Source: a virus
Direction: 5' to 3' (one strand)
DNA length: 45,646 nt
IMG/VR virus record: IMGVR_UViG_3300036715_001452
Span: 1-45,646 of that record
The notes below the pieces were generated by a model. The model was not told the origin of the DNA and did not search any database. It saw only the letters and a program-made list of their open reading frames with translations. Both the position numbers and the translations under genes were made by a program. Shown here piece after piece: positions 31,851 to 39,607 of this stretch; position 1 is the stretch's first letter; the number at the start of each line of letters is the position of its first letter.

Positions 31851-32443
31851 GGGCCGGGGAACAAAATAGACTGAAGGAAATTAGCTGGAGATTGCTGCAG
31901 AATGGCAGCTCACTGCTAGAGGGTTTGTGGATTTGGTTACTGTTCACACTTGGAGGCTGGTTCGTTGGCCTAGGTTGGGCCGTGAAGGAAATTGTTGATG
32001 CCTGGAGTGTGCCGCTAAGGCATTCATATTCAGATAACATTGGGGGTGAATGGAAAATGACTTGGACGTTTGAACAATCTACAGGGCAAATGCTTGACCC
32101 AGCGGGGGCAGTTGTGGCTACGGGGTACGCCGGGGGGAATTGCGGCAAAAACCCTGAAGGCAAGAACAACCCACAGATGCAATTCATGCGCTGTGTTGGG
32201 CCACTGCCGCAAGGTGTGTACACAATGGGAACACCAGTAGCACAGTCGCATTTGGGGCCTTTTGCCATTCCACTTACCCCCGCACCAGATAATGTGATGC
32301 AAGGGCGTGGAAGCTTTTTCATACATGGCGATACGACCCCAAGTGGAAATGCCAGTGAAGGCTGCATTATCATGCCAAGAGCCATCCGGCAGGCTATGTG
32401 GGATAGTGGGGATCATGTTGTGACTGTCGTGAAAGGGGATTGA
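31847..32443 (+). CDS. DUF2778-like L,D-transpeptidase/carboxypeptidase, membrane-anchored (198 aa)
   Basis: ATG 31847 overlaps the upstream stop. Residues 26-47 are a membrane segment (L-W-I-W-L-L-F-T-L-G-G-W-F-V-G-L-G-W-A-V). From residue 71 the sequence follows the DUF2778 (Tlde1-like) pattern: M-T-W-T-F-E-Q-S-T-G, G-Y-A-G-G-N-C-G-K-N, V-G-P-L-P-Q-G-V-Y, F-F-I-H-G-D-T and S-E-G-C-I-I, the His-and-Cys active site of L,D-transpeptidase-type enzymes that cut or modify peptidoglycan stem peptides. An internal start at 32057 would give the soluble enzyme without the anchor. It is the only recognisable wall-active enzyme here, so probably the endolysin. Confidence 0.75.
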   Translation: MRAGEQNRLKEISWRLLQNGSSLLEGLWIWLLFTLGGWFVGLGWAVKEIVDAWSVPLRHSYSDNIGGEWKMTWTFEQSTGQMLDPAGAVVATGYAGGNCGKNPEGKNNPQMQFMRCVGPLPQGVYTMGTPVAQSHLGPFAIPLTPAPDNVMQGRGSFFIHGDTTPSGNASEGCIIMPRAIRQAMWDSGDHVVTVVKGD

Positions 32444-32445
32444 AA

Positions 32446-32841
32446 ATGGATGTGACTGGACTTGGGGAAGCAGCTGAGGCTGCAAAGGGCATTATCGGGA
32501 TGTTTTTTCCTGATAAAACTGAAGAAGAAAAAGCACAACTGGCGGCAAGCCTAGCGCTGATCCAGTCGCAGACCGACACCAACAAGGAAGAGGCCAAGAA
32601 TCCTTCGGTGTTTGTTAGTGGTTGGCGGCCTTTCATTGGGTGGGTTTGCGGGACAGCCTGCGCCTGGAATTGGATCGGGCTGCCAATTGCAAAAGCCATT
32701 GCACAGTACACTGGGCACAACATCCCAATGGAGCAGGCTGATATCAGTCAGATGATGCCTGTGCTGCTAGGGATGCTCGGGCTTGGTGGCTTGCGCACTG
32801 TGGAGAAACTCAATGGCGTGGCGGCTGTCACACACAAGTAA
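32446..32841 (+). CDS. Holin, GTA-type three-segment (131 aa)
   Basis: ATG 32446 is preceded by AAAGGGGATTG. After an N-terminal helical part with E-E-K-A-Q-L-A-A, the sequence reads N-P-S-V-F-V-S-G-W-R-P-F-I-G-W-V-C-G, with W-N-W-I-G-L-P-I-A, then Q-M-M-P-V-L-L-G-M-L-G-L-G-G-L-R-T-V-E-K. These are the marks of the three-membrane-segment GTA holin family. It would form lesions that release or activate the wall enzyme encoded just upstream. It ends with an overlap (TAATG) into the next gene. Confidence 0.8.
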   Translation: MDVTGLGEAAEAAKGIIGMFFPDKTEEEKAQLAASLALIQSQTDTNKEEAKNPSVFVSGWRPFIGWVCGTACAWNWIGLPIAKAIAQYTGHNIPMEQADISQMMPVLLGMLGLGGLRTVEKLNGVAAVTHK

Positions 32842-33101
32842 TGCTTAAAATTTCCCGACCTGCCTGCAAAGTAAAGGGAAAGGTGTACCCAGCACCTCGG
32901 GTCGGGATGAAGCACAAGGAAATCATTGCGGAGAAGAATTTGCCTGCGGATGCTGTGCGAGGTTTTGTCACGTCAGCGGATAAGTTCGTTGGCCGGGAAG
33001 AAGGGGCCAAGATTGCAATTGCTGCTGGGCAGGTGCCCTCAACTGTGAGATTCCTACATTCCGAGGATTTGCCTGAGTATAAGGCCAAGCACAAAAGGTA
33101 G
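32841..33101 (+). CDS. Last rightward gene, small conserved phage protein (86 aa)
   Basis: ATG 32841 overlaps the holin stop. The product is basic with I-S-R-P-A-C-K-V-K-G-K-V-Y-P-A-P-R-V-G-M-K-H-K-E-I-I and G-F-V-T-S-A-D-K-F-V-G-R-E-E-G-A-K-I-A-I-A-A-G-Q. The second block (F-V-x-R-x-E-A-x-x-I-A) recurs in small proteins of many phages. Function unknown. The TAG stop is followed at once by palindrome copy 12. Confidence 0.75.
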   Translation: MLKISRPACKVKGKVYPAPRVGMKHKEIIAEKNLPADAVRGFVTSADKFVGREEGAKIAIAAGQVPSTVRFLHSEDLPEYKAKHKR

Positions 33102-33144
33102 GTTTCACACCCGTATTATTATATTTTAATACGGGTGTGAAATA
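33101..33144. repeat. Dispersed palindrome, copy 12, at the convergence point
   Basis: Core 33108-33137: CACCCGTATTATTAT mirrored by ATTTTAATACGGGTG, with matching outer arms TTTCA and TGAAA. It directly follows the stop of the last rightward gene and is 90 bases from the end of the leftward unit; no ordinary terminator is visible on either strand between them. Confidence 0.95.
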
Positions 33145-33233
33145 CACATATGAGGCAAAATCTCCGAGACGTGTACCCTACTATGTCCTAGAATTTTGCG
33201 CCGTGTGGTGGTGCCATTTCGGCCCGGCAATCA

Positions 33234-33482
33234 CTATGATTTTAGGGCTTCCAGTTCTTCGGTGAGGGCCTCAATTTTATCTTCTAAGGCGTCTAGCTTA
33301 CCCTCAAGATTTTCCTCCAGATTGTCCCGTTCTGTCTCCACTTCTGCCACTCTTTCCTCGTAGTAAGCACACCATTCCCGCAAGGCTTCATTAGCTTTTC
33401 GCAGGTCTTCCATCAGCTCTATCACTGAATCAATCTCTGAGCAGGTGTACCCAGGCAGAGCAACCCTTGGTTCGCGGCTCAT
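33234..33482 (-). CDS. Last leftward gene, coiled-coil protein (82 aa)
   Basis: ATG 33482 overlaps the stop of the DNA polymerase gene (ATGA), so translation is coupled; a TTG two codons upstream is less likely. Residues 1-25 form a short lead with Y-T-C-S-E-I-D-S-V-I-E. The remainder is an uninterrupted acidic coiled coil (E-E-R-V-A-E-V-E-T-E-R-D-N-L-E-E-N-L). It could be a dimerising partner of the polymerase, such as a processivity or primase-binding factor, but this rests on coupling alone. Confidence 0.7.
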   Translation of the reverse strand: MSREPRVALPGYTCSEIDSVIELMEDLRKANEALREWCAYYEERVAEVETERDNLEENLEGKLDALEDKIEALTEELEALKS

Positions 33483-35869
33483 CTGCAATCCCCCCAGCTT
33501 TTACTACTTGAGGCAATCCCCACAGGAATTATAAGGGGCTCCGCATAGGGGAGCGGAATTTCGCTGCATTTGACGATCGCATCAAGATGCTGCTCGGCGT
33601 TGTGTGATGGAACCTGTCCGACCAGGCTGTCATGTACCTGCAGTAAGACATCAACATCTGGCAGTTCGTCATCGATCTTGACATACGCGCGGTTGATGAG
33701 GCAAGCAACTGTTGACTGCGGTATCCATGCAACCGCTTGGTTGAAGACGGTACCTTCGATTCTGTCAAAGAAATATGTACGATACCCAAAAACATTCTGA
33801 ACGAATCTTCTGGAGCTGACCTGCTTTTTGATATCTTCCTGCCATTTGCGGATTTCAGGTGCCAGGCCAAAATACCATTTCTGTATGCGCTCGGTCTCAT
33901 GTACAAGCAAGCCAATTCGCGGGGCAATTCCATCAGCTGTCCCCAGGTAATTCGTACCGTGACAGAGCGACTTGAACATTGCATATTCGCGTGGATTGCT
34001 TTTCTTGTCCATCGAAGGGTTGTGGTAGTATTCTCGCATAACTTCGACATAAGGTTTCCGTCCGTTTCGGAAGTGATCTTTCATCCAGTCGCAACCGGAT
34101 TCCCAAGTGACAATCCGCAAATCGGCACTGTCCAAGTCAATGTCAAACATGGTCATGTTGTCGTCAGGAATGTAAAGCTTTCGTACATTCGGCAGCTCCA
34201 GACCATCGTCTTCAGTTTCCCCACCCTTGGGGATGTTTTGCATGTTCAGTCCACTACCGAAGGCATTTTTGGTGCTGCTGAATCTGTAGGTTTCTGTACC
34301 ACACACGTTGAAACTTGTTCTGATCCGACCATCAATGTCGGCCGCAGCGAGCACAAAGGTTTTATGGAACACACCAAGCGACCGCAATTCTGCAATCTTG
34401 CGGGTGACTGGCAGGAGGACGGGTTCGCGGGATGCGATTTTGTGGAGGGCTTCATCGTCACAGGTTACGTTTTTGGTTTTACGGCTGATAACTTCTTTCT
34501 GACCCATCTGGCGGTAGAAGAAGTCTTTCATCTGAACAGGAGAGCGGATGTTGAGGATGTCACCAGTTACGTCGGCAAGCCAAGCCTCACGTGTAGCGAC
34601 TTCTTCCTGGATGGTCATGGACAATTGGCCTTGAGCTTCGCGGTCAAGCCTCACACCCTTGTTCATTGATTTCAGAACTTTTGTGGCTAGCTTTTGCTGG
34701 AAGGCATTGACCTCGCCCATCCCAAGAGCCTTAATAACTCCGGTGAGCACTCCGTCAATTGCATAAGTTCGTGCGGCGTCAGTGCAGTTGTATCGCCAAT
34801 ACACCACTTCACCTTCCCCTTTAGATCCTGAGTCCCAATTAGTTCGATCGTCTTTCCAGTAAAAGTGATCGTCAAGATACATTGAACTGAGGAAAGCAAG
34901 GTTCTTCTCCAAATGACTGAAGCAGCTGTGGTGCTCAATCATGGTGTCAACTACGCTGGGGCACAGGAAGTGCCAGTGGCGGTAGATGTATTGGGCGTCG
35001 TAGTTCCAGTTCTGGCCGACGATGGTGCAGACGCGCATCAGATGGAGCATCAGCAGGACGAGGGTGGTTTCTTCTTCCAGAGACCAGTAGCCTTCATCGT
35101 TGTGCTGGCACATCAAGGGGATACACAGAGCATCGAGGTTTGACCAAGCAAAGGCAATGCAGCTGATGTGACCCGCTCGGGTTTCAATGTCGCCGCCGAC
35201 TTTCATGCGCTGGCCAGTTTTCAGCTGATGATCTTCGCACATGGCAATGACCCACTGCAAAGTATCGACAGCTTCTTTGAAGGTCGGGCTGACACGGAAG
35301 TTGTACGGCAGGCGTTTGACTTCCGGTTTGTCCTTATGGGCAGCAATGCGTTTGAAGTCGTGGACAGCAATTGGCCGCAGTGAGGCAACCGCACACACCA
35401 TTGCTGGGGCATACGTCGGTATGACCTTCACACCAGGAACCAGCGTGGATTCCATAATGGAGCTGCGCCAGTTGGTGACAGACCATTCGCCGGTGAGGGC
35501 GAACAAGGCCAAGTCACCTGCGGCTACAACAACATTGGGGCGACGCTTCAGAATCAATTCCCGAAGGTTTTCTACACCGTCCAGGAATACTTGTGTGACC
35601 CATTTCCCCTTCCACAGACTGTGTGAAGGTGTGATGGAAGTTTTCTTGGGGGCAATCAGGTAGTCCAATGATTGGCTGGGCACACGCTCATTTACCACGT
35701 AAGTGCAGATGCAATGGTCCTTTGACAGACCGGCTTCTCCCAGCATCTTCGACAGCTCAAAGCCAATTCCGCCAGAGAAGGGTTCATTGAGTCTGTAGTC
35801 AGATGCTGCAGGAAATTCACCAACAATCATGACCTGGGCCTGGGCAGGCCCTATAACTGGAAATGTCAT
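33479..35869 (-). CDS. Family A DNA polymerase with N-terminal UDG-like domain (796 aa)
   Basis: ATG 35869 follows AAGGACCCAATC. Residues 13-45 (M-I-V-G-E-F-P, then E-P-F-S-G-G-I-G-F-E-L) match motif 1 of family 4/5 uracil-DNA glycosylases and the SPO1 polymerase N-terminus. The later motif that usually carries His-Pro reads T-Y-A-P near 152, so the catalytic His is absent and activity is doubtful. D227-I-E229 starts a 3'-5' exonuclease domain. The polymerase domain has motif A (D-L-D-S-A-D-L-R, with Asp instead of the usual Glu), a Lys-containing motif B (F-K-S-L-C-H-G-T-N-Y) and motif C (Q-V-H-D-S-L). It is the replicative polymerase. Confidence 0.9.
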   Translation of the reverse strand: MTFPVIGPAQAQVMIVGEFPAASDYRLNEPFSGGIGFELSKMLGEAGLSKDHCICTYVVNERVPSQSLDYLIAPKKTSITPSHSLWKGKWVTQVFLDGVENLRELILKRRPNVVVAAGDLALFALTGEWSVTNWRSSIMESTLVPGVKVIPTYAPAMVCAVASLRPIAVHDFKRIAAHKDKPEVKRLPYNFRVSPTFKEAVDTLQWVIAMCEDHQLKTGQRMKVGGDIETRAGHISCIAFAWSNLDALCIPLMCQHNDEGYWSLEEETTLVLLMLHLMRVCTIVGQNWNYDAQYIYRHWHFLCPSVVDTMIEHHSCFSHLEKNLAFLSSMYLDDHFYWKDDRTNWDSGSKGEGEVVYWRYNCTDAARTYAIDGVLTGVIKALGMGEVNAFQQKLATKVLKSMNKGVRLDREAQGQLSMTIQEEVATREAWLADVTGDILNIRSPVQMKDFFYRQMGQKEVISRKTKNVTCDDEALHKIASREPVLLPVTRKIAELRSLGVFHKTFVLAAADIDGRIRTSFNVCGTETYRFSSTKNAFGSGLNMQNIPKGGETEDDGLELPNVRKLYIPDDNMTMFDIDLDSADLRIVTWESGCDWMKDHFRNGRKPYVEVMREYYHNPSMDKKSNPREYAMFKSLCHGTNYLGTADGIAPRIGLLVHETERIQKWYFGLAPEIRKWQEDIKKQVSSRRFVQNVFGYRTYFFDRIEGTVFNQAVAWIPQSTVACLINRAYVKIDDELPDVDVLLQVHDSLVGQVPSHNAEQHLDAIVKCSEIPLPYAEPLIIPVGIASSSKSWGDCR

Positions 35870-35879
35870 GATTGGGTCC

Positions 35880-37352
35880 TTACTTGGGCATTGCGTTGAG
35901 TTCAGCCATCAGGCTGAGACCTTGGGTTTCCTGCAAAGGTGTTGCAAGAGTCTGGAGGCGTGTGTGGCAGATGGCGAAGTATTCAGGGTTCATTTCGAGT
36001 CCCACTGCTTTGCATTTGAACTGGTGAGCGGCCGGGAAGATCGTCCCAGAACCTGCGAAAGAATCGAGGATTGTATCTCCAGGCTTAACGGAACGCTTGA
36101 GAAGGTCGGCATATAACGCGACCGGCTTCTGGGCACCATGTGTGAGACCTGGATCGGCCATTGTCGTAATAACGTCAGGGTATATCGCATTTGTTTTCTT
36201 CTTTCCTTTGATTGCATACAGGATCATTTCCCACTGACGCCGCGGCCCCATGTCAGGCAACGGTACGCGACCACTGCCTGGCTTGGTGCAGATGAATGGT
36301 GTGCGGTGGACGTACCAACCAGCAGCCTGCATCATGCGCTTGAGTTCGTGGAAGTTGTCAAAGTCGCAAAAGACATAGGCGTGAGCTTCGGCTTTGGCGA
36401 CACGATATGCAAGCCCGCACCACTGCGACAAGAGCGCTTGCCATGATTCATAGCTGTCATCATAGTGGTGTTCGTTGTTGCCCAAGCGACCGCCGCCACC
36501 GTCACCGAATGTGTCTGCACCCATGCCATAAGGTGGGTCAGTCAAGATCACGTCGAAGGTTTCTGGCAAACAAGCTGCCATCCAGGCAAGACAATTGGTG
36601 TTGAAGAGTTCGTGAATGCTGTGTGTGTAGGTATTGCCGATTTCCTTGGCCAACTTAGTATTGGCTTGAACAGACTCCTGACGCTTCAGGATCTTGAACG
36701 CCTCGTTCGCATCCTTGGCTTTAGCAATGGCTGGGTTATTCAGGTGATTGGCGATAATAATGTCGCGTCGGACGGCTTCCTGATAGGCACCATCACTGCG
36801 ACCTTTGACCTCCATTGCAGTGTCTGCGACAGTGTGGATGCGGCCAGCGTCTTGAGCTTGGCGGCTGCGCAAGGAGTGGAGGCGCGCCATTGCAGCAGCA
36901 TTCTCGGCCCAGGTCAAGTCCTTGCGCTTGAGGTTTTCGTCGAGTTCGGCTTCCTCGGCTTCGAGTTCGGTGAGTTGGCCCATTGTGACATACGGCACCA
37001 TGCCTGCAGGAACTTCATTGTTGTTGAACTTGAAGGTGCCGCCAAGGAGCCATATGTTTTCCATGGCCTTGATGCGGGTTTCACCTGCAACCAGAACGTA
37101 TTCCCCACCTTCCTCTCGCAGGACAGGGGCATGCATCAGTTGCTTGAATTCAATTGACTGGGCCAAGTCAGTCAGAGATTGGGAGTCGAACTCCTTGCGC
37201 TGACGATTGGGGCGGATACGAATTTTCTCTCTTGCAACGAGCTGCATGGGTTCCTCTTTGGGGATGTTAGAGACAGAAGCGAAAGCGGCACTAGACCTGG
37301 AAGTGGCAGTGCCGCGTGGAAACTGGTAGATTTTAGCTTGAGGTGATGCCAT
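35880..37352 (-). CDS. ParB-domain and DNA methyltransferase fusion (490 aa)
   Basis: ATG 37352 gives the longest supported protein, but ATG 37247 has a better site (AGAGGA) and would start at the ParB domain. Residues about 36-120 show the ParB N-domain: I-R-I-R-P-N-R-Q-R-K-E-F-D, then V-L-V-A-G-E-T-R-I-K-A. Residues 272-275 (D-P-P-Y) precede F-A-G-S-G-T at 432-437, the order of beta-class N6-adenine or N4-cytosine methyltransferases. The enzyme likely methylates phage DNA against restriction. An intrinsic terminator lies just upstream, so a separate promoter is expected. Confidence 0.85.
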   Translation of the reverse strand: MASPQAKIYQFPRGTATSRSSAAFASVSNIPKEEPMQLVAREKIRIRPNRQRKEFDSQSLTDLAQSIEFKQLMHAPVLREEGGEYVLVAGETRIKAMENIWLLGGTFKFNNNEVPAGMVPYVTMGQLTELEAEEAELDENLKRKDLTWAENAAAMARLHSLRSRQAQDAGRIHTVADTAMEVKGRSDGAYQEAVRRDIIIANHLNNPAIAKAKDANEAFKILKRQESVQANTKLAKEIGNTYTHSIHELFNTNCLAWMAACLPETFDVILTDPPYGMGADTFGDGGGGRLGNNEHHYDDSYESWQALLSQWCGLAYRVAKAEAHAYVFCDFDNFHELKRMMQAAGWYVHRTPFICTKPGSGRVPLPDMGPRRQWEMILYAIKGKKKTNAIYPDVITTMADPGLTHGAQKPVALYADLLKRSVKPGDTILDSFAGSGTIFPAAHQFKCKAVGLEMNPEYFAICHTRLQTLATPLQETQGLSLMAELNAMPK

Positions 37353-37406
37353 ATAACTTGAGTCTGGGCCAATGCCATTCAAACATTTGAGGGGAAGTCC
37401 TCAGCC

Positions 37407-37427
37407 AAAAAGCCCCTCAAGAGGGGC
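37407..37427 (-). terminator. Intrinsic terminator upstream of the methyltransferase gene
   Basis: Minus-strand stem GCCCCT, loop CTTG, AGGGGC, then TTTTT. This is a canonical factor-independent terminator 23 bases past the stop of the 95-aa gene and about 55 bases before the ATG of the ParB-methyltransferase gene. Confidence 0.85.
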
Positions 37428-37449
37428 AGAAAAGGGAGCTGATTGGAGC

Positions 37450-37737
37450 TTAAGGGGCAGAGGGAGCCGGTGTGCCGGTTGTTGCAGCAGCTACTTGGTA
37501 GGGCATCCAATGAGCTTCACCGGGGTTCCCACTGGCACTGTCGTTGAAGGGGACAGAAAGTGCGGTGTAGGTTCGTCCGAAGTGGTCACTAACCAGCAGG
37601 TTGACAGTATTGTCAGAGTTCGGGTGAACGACATCAGCCCGAAAGGGGGTATCGCTGGCGCGAGCGATGACAGGGGATTGGAGTTCCAGGTCTGTGGGTT
37701 CATAGTAGACGACACGACCGACTGTTGGTTGAGGCAT
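37450..37737 (-). CDS. Small conserved early protein (95 aa)
   Basis: ATG 37737 follows AAGGAACTTTTCCC. The order V-G-R-V-V-Y-Y-E-P, then S-P-V-I-A-R-A-S-D, V-N-L-L-V-S-D-H-F-G-R-T-Y and H-W-M-P-Y-Q is a beta-barrel-like pattern seen in many small phage proteins with a conserved Trp near the end. Function unknown. It is followed by a strong terminator, which closes this part of the leftward unit. Confidence 0.75.
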   Translation of the reverse strand: MPQPTVGRVVYYEPTDLELQSPVIARASDTPFRADVVHPNSDNTVNLLVSDHFGRTYTALSVPFNDSASGNPGEAHWMPYQVAAATTGTPAPSAP

Positions 37738-37856
37738 GGGAAAAGTTCCTTGAAAAAAGGGAAAGATTGCGGTGGGGAGAGACTGATCTGGCAATGCTCG
37801 CGTTCTCCCACTCTGCCCTGTTGGGTTGCCCCACACCGCAAAAAAGAGAAAAAAGG

Positions 37857-38306
37857 TTACAGCTTAGCGACCGACTTCACTTCGCTGTAAGTGTCCTCGC
37901 CGACCAAGCGATGTGTCACGCTGATCTTGGCAGACAGTCCCGGCAGCATCGAGAAAGCAAAGGCTTCACCTTCTTGGTTCTTGCCAACGGCTTCACGCAG
38001 ACGGCCCAGGCCGATGTTCTTGCCCTTGGCCAAGTCCAGGCCACCTTGGGGGGTGAGGTCCAGCATGATACCTTGGCGGCAGGTGACGTTTTCGCGTCCG
38101 AGTTGCTGCTTCACAGCAGCGTCTTCGACAGTCCAGGTCACGTCCAGGGCAATGCCAGACTGCGAACCGTCTTTGGACTGCCAAGGGCGGGGGTTCACCT
38201 TGTCAATGATGCCCATGTATTCGCCAATGGGGACTGGGATGACCTTGGTGTCGTTGGAAGCGGTGACTGTTGCATCGAGAAAGCTTTGTGCGTCAAAAGT
38301 AGACAT
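37857..38306 (-). CDS. Possible single-stranded-DNA-binding or recombination protein (149 aa)
   Basis: ATG 38306 follows AGGATTCCC. The pattern P-I-G-E-Y-M-G-I-I-D-K-V-N-P-R-P-W then G-I-A-L-D-V-T-W-T-V-E-D and a C-terminal strand region with S-V-A-K-L resembles OB-fold phage proteins of the DUF669 type, which often sit next to recombinases and DNA polymerase. Here it lies between a Sak4-like ATPase and the polymerase. The assignment is by pattern and context; there is no acidic C-terminal tail as in classical SSB. Confidence 0.6.
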   Translation of the reverse strand: MSTFDAQSFLDATVTASNDTKVIPVPIGEYMGIIDKVNPRPWQSKDGSQSGIALDVTWTVEDAAVKQQLGRENVTCRQGIMLDLTPQGGLDLAKGKNIGLGRLREAVGKNQEGEAFAFSMLPGLSAKISVTHRLVGEDTYSEVKSVAKL

Positions 38307-38389
38307 GATTGGGAATCCTGAAAAAAGAAAAGAAAGTCAATGGAAAGTGCAAATGGCAAATGGAAGGATTGTGGGATGATTACTTCTTC

Positions 38390-38494
38390 ATGGCTGAGGC
38401 TCCGATAGTTATTGAAATTGCTGGTGATGAAACTCAATCATACAATGGGTGGTTGCAGGATGCAAGAAAGATTTTCAAGTTATTGGGGTTTTAG
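38390..38494 (+). CDS. Possible small counter-strand gene (34 aa)
   Basis: ATG 38390 to TAG 38494 lies in a 220-base gap of the leftward unit and reads M-A-E-A-P-I-V-I-E-I-A-G-D, then W-L-Q-D-A-R-K-I-F-K-L-L-G-F, a protein-like sequence. It has no clear ribosome binding site and its TAG lies in the left arm of palindrome copy 13, the only arm of the family that departs from CACCC. It may be a relic of a gene that the palindrome followed, or chance. Confidence 0.25.
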   Translation: MAEAPIVIEIAGDETQSYNGWLQDARKIFKLLGF

Positions 38495-38530
38495 GCCCGC
38501 ATTATTATATAATAATGCGGGTGTAGAATT
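38490..38530. repeat. Dispersed palindrome, copy 13
   Basis: Core 38494-38523: GGCCCGCATTATTAT mirrored by ATAATAATGCGGGTG. The left arm has GG instead of CA. It lies between the stop of the 73-aa zinc-ribbon gene (minus strand) and the 149-aa gene. Confidence 0.95.
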
Positions 38531-38750
38531 AGCCTTCACTATCAGCCTGTGGGTGATTGGCAATGGCGATATCTTTTAGTACACCCATAACGGAAGCTTT
38601 GCAGCTGTCACAAATGAGGGTGATGCCCACAGCATTGAACAGAGTGTTTGCCGGTGGGGGCTGAACTTGAGCCCCATAGTTGAACTCTTCCGAACGGAAC
38701 AGCTGACGGCAGGCGTCACAGGTGTAGTCATAGCGGATTCGAAGGCCCAT
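38529..38750 (-). CDS. Zinc-ribbon protein (73 aa)
   Basis: ATG 38750 shares bases with the stop of the Sak4-like gene (TAATG) and has GGGGAG upstream. The sequence Y-D-Y-T-C-D-A-C-R-Q-L-F-R-S-E-E-F and, about 30 residues later, I-C-D-S-C-K-A-S-V form a two-CxxC zinc ribbon. It probably binds DNA or a protein partner and is cotranslated with the ATPase. Function unknown. Confidence 0.8.
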   Translation of the reverse strand: MGLRIRYDYTCDACRQLFRSEEFNYGAQVQPPPANTLFNAVGITLICDSCKASVMGVLKDIAIANHPQADSEG

Positions 38751-39607
38751 TACAGCTCCCCCCCACGGCTCTTCCACTTGTTAATGATGATCTTGAAATC
38801 AGCTGGCAACCCTTGCCCAATCACCAGATTCCGTGTTTTCACATCAGCTATCGCCGAGCCGGTGTCCCAGGTGAACTTGCTGCCTTCGCGCACCGTGAGT
38901 ATGCAGTCCGAAAACATTGGCGGTAGCTTTGGGGCCAAGGCCTTCCCGAGGGTGCTGACCATGAGCTTGACACCGCCAAGGATTGCGTCGGTTTCACGTT
39001 CAACGTGGGCCAGCAAAACAAAGTGGCACTTGCAGTTGTCAGTCCACATACGCACAACCTTTTCCACCTGATCCTGGGCGATACCCCAATCGGACTGGTT
39101 GCGAACCGGCTTACCTCCAACCACAAGAGACATAGCAGCACGAGCCAAGCCAGCCATACCATCAACCACCAAAGCTCGGGAGGGAGTCCAGTCATCGATT
39201 GGGCCATAGGATTTTCCTGTACGGTCATCAGGGAAGTCATTGCAAGCACTGATTAGCTTGAGAAATTGATTGTGCTTGCTGCGGTTGGGATCAGACATCT
39301 TGGCAAGAGATTCCAGTGCCATTGTGTTAACCTTTGTGGCGCTCTCTAAAAACTCAGCGAAAGAGGCTTTTGGGGCTTCGAGAATGTGCCAGTGGAGATT
39401 GTCGGGAATGGGCTTGCCCTTGTCAGTGAAGTAAGCCAGTAGAGATTCCAGGCCAGGTTCGAGCCCCAGGTAGAATACTTCCACACCGGATTCCACAAGG
39501 GAACCAACGGAGTAGGTTTTGCCTGTGCCAGCTGGCCCCATCAACAGGACGTTGACGCCGGGGAGCACGGACTTGGCAGTGGGGATTGTTTCAGTTTCGG
39601 TTGTCAT
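38750..39607 (-). CDS. Sak4-like P-loop ATPase, recombination (285 aa)
   Basis: ATG 39607 overlaps the stop of the previous gene (ATGA). Residues 24-31 (G-P-A-G-T-G-K-T) are Walker A. V-F-Y-L-G-L-E-P-G-L-E-S follows, then A-L-V-V-D-G-M-A-G-L as Walker B-like, F-V-L-L-A-H-V-E-R-E-T-D as a RecA-like sensor region and a C-terminal tail. This matches the single-strand annealing or RecA-like ATPases of the Sak4 type (AAA_24) that work with SSB-like proteins. The gene is next to a nuclease and the OB-fold-like protein, fitting a recombination module. Confidence 0.85.
   Translation of the reverse strand: MTTETETIPTAKSVLPGVNVLLMGPAGTGKTYSVGSLVESGVEVFYLGLEPGLESLLAYFTDKGKPIPDNLHWHILEAPKASFAEFLESATKVNTMALESLAKMSDPNRSKHNQFLKLISACNDFPDDRTGKSYGPIDDWTPSRALVVDGMAGLARAAMSLVVGGKPVRNQSDWGIAQDQVEKVVRMWTDNCKCHFVLLAHVERETDAILGGVKLMVSTLGKALAPKLPPMFSDCILTVREGSKFTWDTGSAIADVKTRNLVIGQGLPADFKIIINKWKSRGGEL

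Noticed and set aside
7031-33101. A temperate lifestyle
   Set aside because: No integrase, excisionase or CI/Cro-like repressor pair was found; the two HTH proteins lie at the terminase and look packaging-related.
33737-34669. A 310-codon plus-strand frame opposite the DNA polymerase gene
   Set aside because: It is an antisense shadow of clearly conserved polymerase motifs.
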